In this document: positions 34,289-46,673 of the stretch, piece by piece
Numbering within the stretch: the stretch's first letter is position 1
Layout of the letters: every line of letters starts with the position of its first letter
NCBI GenBank assembly: GCA_029747015.1
Contig: JAKOGI010000058.1
Span: 61,001 to 125,000, forward strand
Length of the DNA stretch: 64,000 nucleotides
Source of the DNA: Carnegiea gigantea
Taxonomy: Eukaryota > Streptophyta > Magnoliopsida > Caryophyllales > Cactaceae
Reading direction: 5' to 3'
Notes under the pieces: model-generated
Database searches by the model: none
Told to the model about the DNA's origin: nothing
What the model saw: the letters and a program-made list of their open reading frames with translations, nothing else
Made by a program: the position numbers and the translations under genes

Positions 34289-35028
34289 TATATATTAGTA
34301 AGTCTAGTGTGAGATAGTCTCATGTAATTATATTATAAGAATGACACTTTTATAGTAACTTTGAATAATAATTGAGGTAACTAATAGTTGATTCAGGCGG
34401 TAATTGTAACAAAAGTCACTGCTAAATGAATTGCTAGTCATTCCGGAATTAAAACGGCACCGCAAAATATATTATTAGTAACCCCAAAGTTTCAAAAAAA
34501 ATCACATATGAAGAAGTCCATCTTACAATAATTCTCATATGTATACATATAACTGACACCTATGTATGCGTACAACCGTATCCATTATTTGATACACAGA
34601 ATATTGTTTTTTTTTTTTTTAAGTTCTTCCACAGCCAACCGTATCCTATGGATATACATAATAATGTAGTCCAAACATGAAGAAACAAACTTGTACTTTC
34701 GCCGAGTGAATTATTTGAACAGATATGATATAATTAAGGCACGAACAAATATGTGAAAGGATATGTAACAGTAACTACACTATCTGCCGTTTGGAGTTTG
34801 GACAACAACCCATATCAATCTGCTTCCACAATGCCGAGTATGAATTTGACCATCCTCTTTCCACACTTGCATGATTGATTTTAGTGTTTTTTAGTGCTGC
34901 AATGTACTTGCACGTATATAATTCTCTTGAGGAGAACTTTTCTCTACCCATGGCATGATTGGATGATATATGATTCAAGAAATTATTTATGTATCCTTAT
35001 TTTTATCATATATAAAGAAAAGATTTGA
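34289..35028. other. Gene-free interval
   Basis: No gene or bounded repeat recognised. Confidence 0.45.
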
Positions 35029-35219
35029 GGTAATGTTCGGTTAGATATAAATAATGTTGTAATGCAAATGCGCTTGTAATTGTGCTTCCGTTATCTTGTT
35101 TGGTTCTAAAAAAGTGTTGCAAATAACAACTACGTTGTAATTCAGATTACCAACAACTATGTAATCCTGATTGTATTACAGTATTTATTGCATTACATTA
35201 CATTCAACAAAACATCATA
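35029..35219. mobile_element. PIF/Harbinger-type MITE (family M2), ~191 bp
   Basis: Ends 'ggtaatgttcggttagata' and 'cattcaacaaaacatcata' are inverted and match the family at 12768-12970 in body words ('gtaatcctgattgtattaca'). TGA flanks both sides, a variant of the usual TWA, so the boundaries may be off by a base or two. Confidence 0.65.
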
Positions 35220-35565
35220 TGAAAGTTAATGAATTTTTTTCAATGGAAGGAAACACTTTGTTAATCATTAGCAATTTGTCCTACGATACCAATTGTGGTA
35301 TTGTTTTTAAATTCTAAGACAAAGATGTACGTGAAATGTTGGTCAGGACGAGGCGTAAATTAAGTTTTTGATATCTTTTTTTCTTCTTCTTATTGAATTA
35401 TTGATACTTTTTACGTCTCATTCCCCCTCCCAAAAAAAAATAAAAATAGGAGAAAAAAAAGTATGTAGACCCAATTATACAAACAAAATTAAAATATGAG
35501 ACACATGTATGTTTTGGAGTTATAGCACCCAAAAAAAAATTAATGAAATCTATAAGCATTGTTTT

Positions 35566-35577
35566 GGGGGGGGGGGG
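35566..35577 (+). repeat. G homopolymer, 12 bp
   Basis: Twelve consecutive G. Confidence 0.9.
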
Positions 35578-35841
35578 TTAGAAAGAAAATTGAATTATAT
35601 TTAATATGTCAAAAAGATACAAGAGTAGCTTACATTTAAGTTACAAATGACTTCACACCTGCAACTATTGACCTAGAAAACATAGTGACTATAGACCAAA
35701 GCATATTACAACCACTTTATTGATAAAGAACACCCTTCTTGAAATTCAATTCATCTTCCAAATTCAACATCTTGAACTTTCTCCTATCCCCTAAAGTCAT
35801 AATAGTAGTGCTTTGATTGTCTTGATTCCGGGCATTATGTT

Positions 35842-36415
35842 TGTTGGGTTTAGTATGGCCTAAATTCCATTCCTCAGTCGAGTACGGAGCACCAGAGGTC
35901 TTGGTCACGTTGTGTGGACAAACGCCCCTCAACTACATTCTTCCAGTGCCCTCCACGAACGGTCCGTGGGCCGGATCATGGTCCATGGTGAGCACAGCGA
36001 CTGTTTCTGCTAGGGTTTTCTCAATTTTGACTTACTGATTGCTTTATAAGCGACGTCGCCTTGGGCTCTAAAATCATCCTCAAAGATCAAACACATCAAC
36101 AACACACAAGCATCATTCGAGCATTTAGAAGGCTGTTCTTCCCTTTGATAAGCCAATAGTTCCACTATTCTTATTTTGAGAGAAAGCGTTCTAAGTGAAT
36201 TTGTAATCACTCATTGATATCTTCTTAGGTACATCGCTCTGAGGTCAATTTTGTACTTTTCCATCACCATAGTAGATTTTTTCCGCTCATCGCCGCTCAT
36301 GCTTTTTCTCGTTTATGGTTTTCCACGCAAATCTTAGTATTTATTCTCTTATCTTGTTATTATCGTATTTTGTGATTCTTTATTGTTTTCATTCAAATCC
36401 TAACCGATCCTAACA
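35842..36415 (+). repeat. 5' LTR of the Copia element
   Basis: Starts TGTTGGGTTTAGTATGG and ends CCTAACA. Aligns along its whole length with 37831-38399. Confidence 0.85.
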
Positions 36416-36440
36416 AGTAGTATTAGAGTTCGGTTATAGG

Positions 36441-37700
36441 ATGACAACAGTCACAAAATTCGATATTCCCAAATTCGATGTGAAGACGAGTTTCAATATC
36501 TAGAATGTCTAGATGATGCCCATTCTCATCCAAAATAAATTAAAGAAAGCTCTCGGTGGTAAACCAAGAAACCTGCTATCATGACAGACGAACATTGGGA
36601 AGAGCTTGATGAAAAGGCTCTCTCAACGATTCAATTGTGCTTGACAACTCATATTCTCCGTGAAGTTCTAGATAAGACCACCGCGCCACATCTCTGGCTT
36701 CAATTAGAAGCGTTATATATGACCAAACGTCTAGAAAACAAGATTCGTCTAAAGGAACATCTGTACACATTTTCCATGGCAGATGGTACTCCTATCAAAA
36801 ACTATATGGACGAATTCAATTCTATTATTTTTGATCTAGAAAGTCTGGATGCAAAAATCGAGGATAGGGATAAAGTGATGTTGTTGGTTGTCTCATTGCC
36901 TACCTCTTATAAGCATTTTAAAGAAATTCTGTTATATAGTAACAATGACACTTTGTCATTTAAGGATGTCACAGCCAATTTTTTTGTCCACAAAAAAATT
37001 TGACCTTGAAATTCCTGCTGAAAATGGTGAAGGCTTATCAATCAGAGTGGATCCTTTGATAAAGGGAACACCTCTAAATTAAAGTTTGAAAGACATAAGT
37101 CCAACAAATCCTATCATCATTGTACAAAGTTAGGACATGTAATTTCTGAGTGTTTTAAGTTGAAAAATAAGAAGGAGAGAGAAGAAGATAATTCACATTC
37201 ATAACCTTATTAACATGCTAAAGCTACCTTTGTTGAATCTGATTCTGATGGTGATATTTTGTTTGCTACCTCTACTGAAAAGGGAGTGTTTCTGATTGGA
37301 TTCTTAATTTTAGGTGTACCTATCATATGTATCCTCATAAGAACTGATTTTCAGCCTATAATCCACTTGACTAAACTGTTGTTCACATGGGCAACAATGC
37401 CCATATAATGTTGCAAGAATCGGTACTACTAAAATCAAGACCGATGATAGTATTGCCAGGACTTTATCGAATGTTCGTCATATTTCTGACATGAAGCATA
37501 ACCTCATTTCTTTAGGCACCCTTGAATCCATGGGGTGCAGATATTCAGCTGCAGGTGAAGTTCTGAAGGTTTCCAAGGGTACTCGAATTTTGTTAAAGGG
37601 TTTGAGGCAATAAAGCCTCTATGTCCTGCAAGGATCCATTATGACAAACTATATGAGGGAGAAAAATCCATACAAGTCACTTCCCAGTGCTAAGTTCAAG
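36441..37700 (+). pseudogene. Copia gag-protease-GAG_pre-integrase remnant
   Basis: The polyprotein start is MTTVTKFDIPKFDV at 36441, soon broken by stops. An open stretch at 36581-37003 codes the gag core (UBN2/Retrotran_gag_2 type: TDEHWEELDEKALSTIQLCL, then LKEHLYTFSMADGTPIKNY). The nucleocapsid zinc knuckle near 37110 reads YHHC-x4-GH-x4-C with its first Cys replaced by Tyr. Protease is recognisable only out of frame. ARTLSNVRHISDMKHNLISLG and LYVLQGSIM (37450-37645) mark the pre-integrase region. At least four frame or stop lesions; non-functional. Integrase-like traces occur at 37720-37820. Confidence 0.8.
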
Positions 37701-37830
37701 TATCCCTTGAACTCAACCACTATTCGATTTGCTTAATACCCTTTGGGGTCTACCCTATGGGGCTCTAACCTCCAAGGTTTTTTGTCAGTGTTCTTTGCTC
37801 ATGCTGACGAATTTGATCCTAGGTGGACAT

Positions 37831-38399
37831 TGTTGAGTTTAGTATGGCCCAAATTTCATTCCCCAGTCCATCACGGAGCATCAGAGGTCTTTAGCCACGT
37901 CCAAACGCGCCTTAACTGCAGCATTCCAATGGCCTCCATGGACGATCTGTGGTCCAAGCCACAGTCCATGGTGAACACGGTGACTGTTTCTGCTAGGGTG
38001 TCCTCGATTTTGACCTACTGACTACTTTATATAAGTGGCCTCACCTTGGGCTTCAAAATCATCCTCAAAGATCAAATACGTCAACAACACACAAGCATTA
38101 CTCGAACGTCTAGAAGGTTGTTCTTCCTTCTAATCAACCAATAGTTCTAGTATTCTTGTTTGAGATAGAGCGTTTTAAATGAATTTTTAACCACTAGTTG
38201 ATTTCTTCTTAGGGCACATCGCTTTGAGGTCAATTTTGTATTCGCCCATCACTTTAGTAGATTTTTTCGCTCATTGCCACCCATGGTTTTTCCCTTTTAG
38301 AGTTTTCCACGTAAATCTTCGTGTTTATTCTCTTATCTTGTTATTATCGTATTTTGTGATTCTTTGTTATTTTCACTCAAATCCTAATTGATTCTGACG
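37831..38399 (+). repeat. 3' LTR of the Copia element
   Basis: Starts TGTTGAGTTTAGTATGG. The terminal CA has decayed to CG ('ttctgacg'). It aligns with the 5' LTR with many scattered substitutions, so the insertion is not recent. An upstream purine stretch ('aggtgga', 37821-37827) is a weak polypurine tract. Confidence 0.85.
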
Positions 38400-38837
38400 A
38401 TGTATCCACCATTTGAATATCTTTTCATTCCTGCTATTTCTCATTCACCAAACAGTTGAGTTGGAATTTAATGATCTAAGCTCATACCTATTTTTTGCAA
38501 TTGCTAGCTCATTTGTTTGTTGCACGGTGCTTTCTTTTTTTTTTTTGGGGTCGTGGTCATATTTTCTTGGCTTCCTGGTGCTTCGCCTTGCTTTTCCTAT
38601 CATGACGTTTTGCTAAAAACCGGATGGTATTAGTTGTATGATCCCCTTGGTCATCTTCACATCTAACACATTCCTTTGAACTTGGCAAGTTAGTACGACA
38701 AATGCAAACAATCATGTAAGCCATTGGTAAACAACATATCTAGCCTCAGTCACTCCAATTGAAGGATAGGTAAGAGATATGGTGAATTTGGTGTGGCCAC
38801 TATCCTCCATGCATGATGTAGCAATCAATGTGGAATA

Positions 38838-39460
38838 TCAAATTTTGTGCTTCTCATCAAAATCCACATTAGAGCTACTACTTGATCTATCTCCCTTGCT
38901 CACTTCTTCTGTATTCATGATTTCATCTTGATGCATTTCCTCAAACAGCTTGATGTTGTTTGAATCCCGGCAATGCCACTTGCTTGAAAGCTTATCACTG
39001 TGCTCCACTAATTTAGGTCCCTTTTTCCTCTTAACAATCGGAATGTCTGTCTTTAAAATCTTGCGATGAATTGTCTTTGAGTAGAGTTGACTCATCGAGT
39101 TATTTTCATCATTATTTCTTTTCGAATCTTTTAGGCCCTCACTCACCTTACTAACAGTACTTTGGTTAGTTTCTATCGAATCATCCATATTTACACTAGG
39201 ATTCCAAGGTTTAATTTTGGCACCACTAATAGATAACTTCGAAGGAACGAAATCAATCTTACCAGATTCTTGGGAAGAACTTATGGCATGATTATGACAA
39301 GAAGGCTCAACCTCCTTTAATGGGTCTCTTTCCTTAGAAGTGTTACTTAATTCCTCTACTCTACTTCATTCATTCCTTAATTCTTCAATGTTAGGATCAA
39401 ATTGAATAGCAACTAGAAAATCTTGATGAGCTTCTTCCTTTAAACCTATATTCATTCCTC
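38838..39460 (-). pseudogene. Fragment of a TPR-like protein gene, decayed
   Basis: On the minus strand a frame can be followed from about 39460 to 38838. It opens with GLKEEAHQDFLVAIQFDPNI, which fits the tetratricopeptide pattern (small residue, EEA, D, A, L, DP), then a coiled-coil-like and Ser/Lys-rich tail ending at 38838. One in-frame stop lies near 39370. From the Met at 39188 onward 116 codons are open. The layout (a last TPR repeat followed by a charged linker) recalls TPR co-chaperone-type proteins such as the RPAP3/SPAG1 group, but I cannot name it. No upstream TPR repeats or downstream domain are visible, so it is a gene fragment or retained exon piece. Confidence 0.4.
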
Positions 39461-40962
39461 AATTTAGAAGTTTATGCATGTTCTCGATCCAAAGAGATTC
39501 AAAAACTTGGGATGATAACTGTGGCAGATTATTATCAATCTTAAATATATAAAATTTTCTTTAGTAGATTTTGAATGTTATATTCTTTACATATATATTA
39601 TGAAATTTTGTGTTCATCTTTTCTAAAATTGTCATGAGATTAAAAAAATTTAAAAGCATCCATTCTATATAGCAATAGTAGGTCAAGTATTCGAACATGT
39701 TACATGTAACTTCCGATCAATGGACATGAGAAAGGTCTTCTATTTATACTTCTTTGGGTTAGTAAAGACATGTATTTATAGCTTTACAGCAAAGGTATAC
39801 AAAGAGGCGAAAGGTAACACTAATCTAATTGGTTGAAAATGGCCTAAGAAGGAAGCAAAACATTCACTTTTGGTGAGGCAACATGATTGGGAGGCTCATA
39901 TCCATGCACATAGCAGGATTGATCTAGCAAATTAAAGGGAATCAAAACCATACAAAATTCCATACAAATTAAAGTTCCCTCAATCGATAATCCAAGCGTT
40001 ATACATACGTAGTTAAAGTTGCATATAGTATGACGTACATCACAAATAGAATAAGTACCATTTCATAGAAAAAGAATATCGATGCATGTATACGGAAACA
40101 AAGATGCTATATCACATTGGGAGCACGGACACTTTTGTTTCTTCCTTTGTTTTTTCAACAATATTTATACTCAACACTCTTAAATTAGGATCGTTTTCTC
40201 TTATTTAAAGTAACTGTACTCTAAGTTCTAGTTTAAAAAAAAAAAAAAAAAAGGGAAGTTATACCCATGTATATTATGATATTTTTCAACTCAAATCGAT
40301 ACAAAACTTTACTTGTTGAAAGCATTTCTCATCTAACTTTTCTTAAAGATGGTTTATTAGTAACAACACATTAGAATATCAAAAAAAGAAAAAGAAAAAA
40401 GAACTCTTTGTTGATATCTCCTCAGTCTGTTTCTGACATTGTGGGGGAAGTAAACAGTAATGTGTAGGGTAATAGTGTTTACGAAGAGGTTGTCCAAGCG
40501 TCGTCCACTCATGCAAAAAAGGTGGTGATGCTGATAATCACTTCAAACCACAGATGTGGGAACACGAGAGATAAAAAGATGGAGAGAAGAGGCAACAAAA
40601 TCTCTTGTTATTTGCTCTGACAGGAGAGAGAGGCAACAAAATCTCTTCCCATTTGCGCTGCCAAAATTCCATTTGAAGGGAACCAAAGTGAAATTACTTG
40701 ACAAAAAGTATTGTCTGTCCATGCATAGCTGACATGACACACCACCAATCAAATAGTTACCAATGGTGTGCTGAAATCCCACCATGCATACATCCCCTAT
40801 AATCTCTTTTGATTTCAATTCACTAATTCTGTCGATCCTGTGCTGTTCTAAACATGAACTGGTATAATTGGTGAAGAATGAGAAGTGACTTTATGAAGGG
40901 AAATGTGATTCTTTAATTTCCGTCACAAATGTACGTACGTAAGTCAGTGTTAGTGCGTGATA
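39461..40962. other. Gene-free interval
   Basis: No supported gene. A poly(A) run of ~18 lies near 40234-40251. The minus frame 40543-40818 (91 codons) has no recognisable domain. Confidence 0.45.
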
Positions 40963-41285
40963 TAGACCTGACAAAACTGACTCGAAATTCGAACCGATCC
41001 ACCCGAACTCATACCCAATTCGATATTCAAAATAGGCTCACCCAAAAGTAGATCCGAAACTCGAATCTAATTGACCCAAACCGAACCATAATCAACCAGA
41101 AATTTTTTACAAAATTGTTTATTTTTGCATGACAATCGTATTTGATCAAAAATCGATTGACTGGAAATCGACCCGAACCGAAATCCACCACTGAACCGAC
41201 TCAAAATATCACTTAACCCGAATATGACCTGACTCAAACGTAACCCGACCCGTACTCAAACTACATAACCCATTTACCAGGTCTA
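40963..41285. mobile_element. hAT-type MITE (family TAGACCTG, copy 3), 323 bp
   Basis: Starts 'tagacctgacaaaactgac' and ends 'cccatttaccaggtcta', so the terminal eight bases are perfect inverted copies. Flanking 8-mers are 'gcgtgata' (40955-40962) and 'acgtgata' (41286-41293), 7 of 8 identical. The interior is degenerate ACCCGAACCGA words without coding. Confidence 0.8.
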
Positions 41286-42400
41286 ACGTGATATACTAAT
41301 ACGTAAAAATCCTCACGAGTTTTTATTGATCTTGTGACTCTAGCGTGATGAACGGCATTCAATTTTCATATGACTTAGACATGTTTAATTGATGGATTTC
41401 GAAATCGTTTTCTAGAAAAGAAGAAAGTTTACATATATGATTAATTTTTGTATTTATATCCCTTGTTTTGCTTAAAAGGATAATTTCCGTATCTTATTTG
41501 CATGATAAGGTCGTCAACAAACGACACATACTTATGCATGCACACAGTTACACATATATATATATATAGAGATACATATATATACACACTTGTCATTAAT
41601 TAATGATAGAAAAAGCGTAGTTTAAATATTGGCATTCAAAGTAATTGACTGTACAACTTCGTCAACTCGCACTAATTGGTTGTAGAGATTCTTAGAAGAA
41701 ATTAAATAAATATGTAGCTACGAAGCCGACCAAATGCTTGAAGAGAGGAAAGGATGGATAAAATAAAACTATGTGAAAAATAGTACACAAATTAATTACT
41801 CATTTTAATTAATACGTGCGATTTGTATAATTAAATTATTTCTGAGAAGAATCCAACTTGGTGGATCGATTCTGAGTTGACTCACTAGTGATCATTTATA
41901 AAAATGATCACTAATAATATATTGATTAAGAATCTAAGTACGTAGCTTCAATGCTTTTGGATACTTAATGCCCCATCATAAGCATAATTAACTATTCAAT
42001 TATACCATAATTGTAGTTAATGATGTGAAGTGGGTCCGGGTCATGGGTGGCCACACGAGAAACACGAAGTGACAATTACTAGGCTACTAGGGTACTAAAG
42101 ATTCTCAATCCAATATGTCGCACTAGTTAATCTCACCTCTTCATCTCTAATTAAGGCATAATTTCTGATTTATTATAACATTATAAACTTTACTTTAACT
42201 TTTAGATGTCAGATAGTTTAACCTATAAAGTCTTATCGAGATAATCGGATAGGTACAAGAATTTTTTCAGGGCCAAATTAAAGATGACATTTGGTTCATC
42301 CTCCTATCTACTATGTACATCGCTCTATGGTCATAGGATTACAGCTACGTTACGCTCTATTAATACTATGAGCAAGCTGATTACATTCCTTATTGACTAT
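41286..42400. other. Gene-free interval
   Basis: No gene or bounded repeat recognised apart from a short (TA)n near 41556-41569. Confidence 0.45.
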
Positions 42401-42730
42401 TAGACTTGGTAAATGGATAGTTTGGCTTGGATTTAAGTGAACTGAAGTTTGAATCTGGTTATATTTTGGGGAAAATGACACTTCAGTTTGGTTTGGTTTA
42501 GATAGGATGATTTTCGATTCACGATACTTCGTTTCAACGGATTGTTGATCCAATAAGCTAGACTTGGAAAAAAAAAAAAAAGCAACTTCATGGGAAATTT
42601 CGGGTCGGTTTAGGCCAGTTTGAATTGTAAGTATACTTTCAGGTGATGTTGTTTTGGGTGTCGGATCGGGTATGAGTCTAGATCATGTATGGTTCGAATT
42701 TTGGAGTTGGGATCAATTTTGCTAGGCTCA
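42401..42730. mobile_element. hAT-type MITE (family TAGACCTG, copy 4), 330 bp
   Basis: Starts 'tagacttggtaaatggatag' and ends 'ggatcaattttgctaggctca'. Its left end matches the right end of the 40963 copy in inverse, so it lies in the opposite orientation. Flanking 8-mers no longer match well. Confidence 0.65.
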
Positions 42731-43670
42731 TAAATTATGACAACACCAACAAAATTGAAATTCAAAGAATTTAAAATAACTGACTATATATAATGCAATT
42801 AATACATCTAAAGACAGACTATGTTTGTACTTCAAAATTTTCTACAAAATATTAAAATTCTATGTTCATATCTCATCTACGTATAAACTTTTATATCATG
42901 CGCGTTTTTAAAAAAGATGCTTTAATCACACCCTTAAATAAATACTATACTTCATCTTTTTATGTATACTTTCTATTACTTTGCCTAGGAACTTTATACC
43001 AAACACATTCTCATATAGGACATATTAGGGTTGGACCTAGCTATGTTATAATTTATGAATTTATAGAACTGCAATTCTCATTCTATTGACCATTATTCTT
43101 ATTCCTTTGTGCAAACTAATTAACGATAAATTAGTTGAAGATTAATTAATTAGCGTAGAGGCGTTACTAGCAAATTGTAATTTAGAGCTTTATACCTGTA
43201 TTTGACCTTTGGTCCATGCGACTATTTAATAGTCCAGCTGTACCTATATAAGGCTATCATTACATATTGACCATGATCCTCCGCAATATTTGACTAGTGC
43301 ATTGCCCGAAAAGAAAAAGAAAAAGAAAAGAAAAGAAAAAACAAAGGCTATTATAATGCAAGAGTACAAGAGTGTTGCCCAAAATAATAAGCCACTCGTG
43401 ATTAGTGATAGCCTATTAGTCTATTGTTATTTGTTGGAAGACTTTCATTTCAATTCTTTATAACTTTTTTCAATCTTTTTTAATTCATTTATGCTTTTTA
43501 AAATTTTCTTCCAATTTTTTCAACTCCTTTGATTTTTTTTCTAATTTTTAAAAATTTTCAAACAAATTTTTGTGGGGATGGGCACCCCTAGGCCCAAAAA
43601 AATATATATGTAACAAGCTATTTTCAAAGTTTGGTATATATGGGCACATTAAAAATAGACCCGAAAAACC
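42731..43670. other. Gene-free interval
   Basis: No gene supported. An A-rich purine stretch of AAAAG units lies at 43309-43340. Confidence 0.45.
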
Positions 43671-43680
43671 ATGAACACAC

Positions 43681-43810
43681 TTATCAATGAGGTCTTAGCC
43701 TAGTAGCGAATATTAAAGTACTAGGTACATTAGGTTTTAGGTTCGATTTCCTCTCTCCCATTGTATTGTATTGCTCTTTATGACTCCTATGGATCAAAAA
43801 AAAAAAGCCT
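43681..43810 (+). mobile_element. tRNA-derived SINE (family S1), 130 bp, with 10-bp target duplication
   Basis: A-box 'tagcctagtagcg' (43696-43708) and B-box 'ggttcgattt' (43740-43749) have the spacing of a tRNA gene head. A short body and a 12-base A run follow. The perfect 10-mer 'atgaacacac' lies immediately outside both ends (43671-43680 and 43811-43820), the expected product of LINE-assisted insertion. No tRNA cloverleaf is preserved, so it is a SINE and not a tRNA gene. Confidence 0.8.
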
Positions 43811-45942
43811 ATGAACACACCAGAATTCAAGTATCCAACCAGCCCAATTGCACAAGTACCTAGCAGTTTTAAATTTTTAATGAAAAGTACAACAACAAAG
43901 GGGCGTGAGAATATGATACAACAATAAAAAGAAAATTTATTGCAATGTTTCTATCTTCCCAATGAATACGGTAAATTAGCATACCCATTCACTCAAATTC
44001 AATTAATGAATTCTCTCTCTCGAAAACAGAGGGTACCAGGGCGGTAAAACTTGGGAATATTATAAACCTAAAGACTCGATTGTTGGAAGTTGAGTCGTGA
44101 ACCGGCAAGTCACCTGCCAACCTCCTCCGAACTACCAAGGCCCAACGGTTACTCAAATTACTCGATTTGAATTTCAATTTTCAATTTTCTAATATGTTGA
44201 TCTAATTTCTTATTTTGCTAAATATTAATAAGTATTATAGAGATGGAAAAAAGAGGGTGCATCTAATATATGTGATTCATGTCATTGTTTGAATGACTTT
44301 TTTGGTTCGTTATATAAAGAAAGGTATATTTGACAAAATTTCTAATGACTCTATTTTATTGATTTTTGAATATCAAAAAAACATGAAGAATAATTGTAAT
44401 AGTAGATTATTGTAATGTCTCCAATATTGTTTTAATTTTTTTCAGTCCATATCACAATGAACCAGAAAGAAAGGGGGAGGCAATAGAATATTTCTATTTT
44501 ATAAAATAACGAACACAAAGGTGCCACATATGAATGCCTAGGACAATTTCCATACTAGGCTTTGCATGTAATATGTATGAAATGAAAATGCAACACTAGT
44601 GAGGGACAAATATACATTGTTAAAGAAATGGAGACCAGGTGTTATGGAAAAGTGAAAAAATTAAAGCATGAGGTTCTGTCTATGCTGTCAACCATTCATT
44701 TTTGTCCAATTTTAAGCAATCTATACATCTAGCTAGGTAGCTATTTTTCTCCATTAATTTTTACTGTCTATACAAATCTTTCTTTCTTACTGTATTTTGC
44801 ATGTCTGTGATTTTATTCCATTTGGATTGCATAAGGATATGTCAAATAGGTCTTCGGTTAAGGGACAGTGGAAATCTACTAAGAGCTAAGCTAAGCCTAC
44901 TCTATGTATTTGCCAGATCTCATCTCACTGCCTTTTCTTCTTGCCAGCCCAGTCTGTTTTGTTCAATTTGTCTCTACCAAAATTTTGTTTATTAGATGGC
45001 TTAGTGGTTGGCTTGCTGGGTTTGCAGCAGGAGGCCTCAGTGTGGTCGAGATTGAGCATAAGGAATATTGTGCTTGATAGTATTGTTCCTGCTGGAACTT
45101 GCCTGTCATGTGATGTTGGGATGTCGCCATGAGCCCGCCCGACCCTACAAAATGAGGGTCAGAATCGATTTTTTTTGTCTCTGATATGCTTTGGCCCTCA
45201 AATTGAAGATACCTGACTATGATGAGGGTCGGACTTGAGTTGAGGTTTTGACTCTCTTGTCTGACTTGCTGACTTTTACTTAAAAAAAAAAAAACTAAAA
45301 GTTAAAATCAAAACAAAATACTTTGAGTTTCACTTGTAGAAAACTTTTTCACTTTCTACTTTCTCGCCTCCTCTTAACTGCCCCCTCCCATTCATCTTTT
45401 CAAACCTCACTAGCTCTTGACTTTCTAATACTCCCTCTCTTATATTTGGAGTAGTCCTTTTAGTGAACTAATCGTTTTAATCACTAAATTACTCATCAGA
45501 ACATTTGTAATTATGATACAATTCATTGGAACATTATATTACCGCTTCACCTCTTGCCTAGTAGAATGTTTAATGTTGAATTTTATAATTAACAAGAATG
45601 AAACATAGTGAAAAGTCTCATTTTCTGTGTAGAGAATGTTTTAGAATTTGGTCTGACCCAAAGACCAAAAGGTACCCATAGGGTTAGAGTCAGGATCAGG
45701 ACTAAAGATATGTCAATCCACATGAGAGTTGGATAGAATTAGTGCTGACCGACCCTCAATTAGATCAGATCTAGTTATAATATAAATGCGATAAATGTTG
45801 AAAAATTGGATTGATCTCAAAAGAATGGATTAGTGCAGCTAGTAACCAGGATAAAATTGGAATGTGACTAGGCCTTTTGATGAATTCAACAACAAAATTA
45901 TATAAACCTAAAAAGCTTCGCCAACAAAACAGGCAAGAGTAG
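43811..45942. other. Gene-free interval
   Basis: No supported gene. Overlapping open frames at 44801-44995 and 44941-45132 are short and have no recognisable motif. Confidence 0.45.
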
Positions 45943-46333
45943 GGTTGTGTGTTCACTTTTTTGTAGTAACATTTAGCATTTTGACTAAGTCGAGACGTTG
46001 ATCAGCCAATTATTAGTGCTTGATAATCTAGTGTCTAGATTATTGTCTCAAAAAGCGTTTCTGAAAAGCTGCTAATACTAGCTTTTGGCCTTTAGGAGTA
46101 ATGTTTAGTATTTTCTTAGTCAAGAAATACCTTTGAAAATTTTATCTTTAGAAATTATCCATATCATTTTATGGCAATTTACATTAATCAGTTAAACCAA
46201 TAACTAAATTTACTAAACATATTTTCTTGACTTACTCATCTAAACAGTTATCTGCAAACAGCTAAACTAGAATTAACTATAAGCTACCTACAGCTATTCG
46301 GTACCTAAACAACTAATTTTGTCGATTAAGACC
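45943..46333. mobile_element. PIF/Harbinger-type MITE (family M1), 391 bp
   Basis: Body words match the copies at 27121 and 61701 ('tttacattaatcagttaaac', 'aacagttatctgc', 'acctaaacaactaattttg'). The termini are more diverged. TAG flanks both sides (45940-45942 and 46334-46336). Confidence 0.65.
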
Positions 46334-46342
46334 TAGAATCAA

Positions 46343-46673
46343 GGCGTTGTTTGGCAATCAACTATTAGCTATTAGTTGATTGGATTGATTATTAGCTATT
46401 AGCTATTTGGATGAGTTTGTATCAGCTATTTGTATTAATTGTTTCTAAAAAGATATTAATGAAATTAGTTGTTTCTTAAAAGATGCGATAGAGTTCAAAA
46501 AAACAATCACAAAAAGCTATTGAATTTGGCCTTTTGAAGATAGCCTTTTGGGGGTAAAAAAAATTATTACAAGAGATTAATTTCGACTAGTCAAAAAACC
46601 AAAAACTCTTCAAAAAGCTATTTTTTTTACCCCCAAAAACCATTCTAAAAAAAGTCATTTACTAGACATAACC
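46343..46673. mobile_element. MITE (family M5, copy 2), ~331 bp
   Basis: Starts 'ggcgttgtttggcaatcaac' and ends 'gtcatttactagacataacc'. Contains an inverted pair around 'ccttttgggggtaaaaaaa' and 'tttttacccccaaaaacc'. It lies only 9 bp from the preceding MITE. Ends approximate. Confidence 0.6.

Larger units (their letters stand above)
35842..38399 (+). mobile_element. Ty1/Copia LTR retrotransposon, internally deleted
   Basis: Two LTRs of ~570 bp in direct orientation enclose 1415 bp. Immediately after the 5' LTR comes 'tagtattagagttcgg', a decayed copy of the TGGTATCAGAGC primer-binding site. Broken gag, protease and GAG-pre-integrase segments follow, then a few traces of integrase before the 3' LTR. 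Most of integrase and all of reverse transcriptase and RNase H are missing. The element is flanked by 'atgtt' (35837-35841) and 'atgta' (38400-38404), a 5-bp duplication with one change, so both outer ends are original. It cannot move unaided. Confidence 0.85.

Noticed and set aside
34108..34323. Cys/Val-rich and Thr/His-rich frames that look like small secreted peptides
   Set aside because: They are translations of TG/CA microsatellite DNA.
43690..43755. Possible tRNA gene with good A and B boxes
   Set aside because: No acceptor stem or cloverleaf is apparent, and the 10-bp flanking duplications and A tail show it is a SINE.
44801..45132. Two overlapping frames (63-64 codons) with a possible hydrophobic stretch
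   Set aside because: No recognisable motif, no promoter context and short length; chance frames in this composition.
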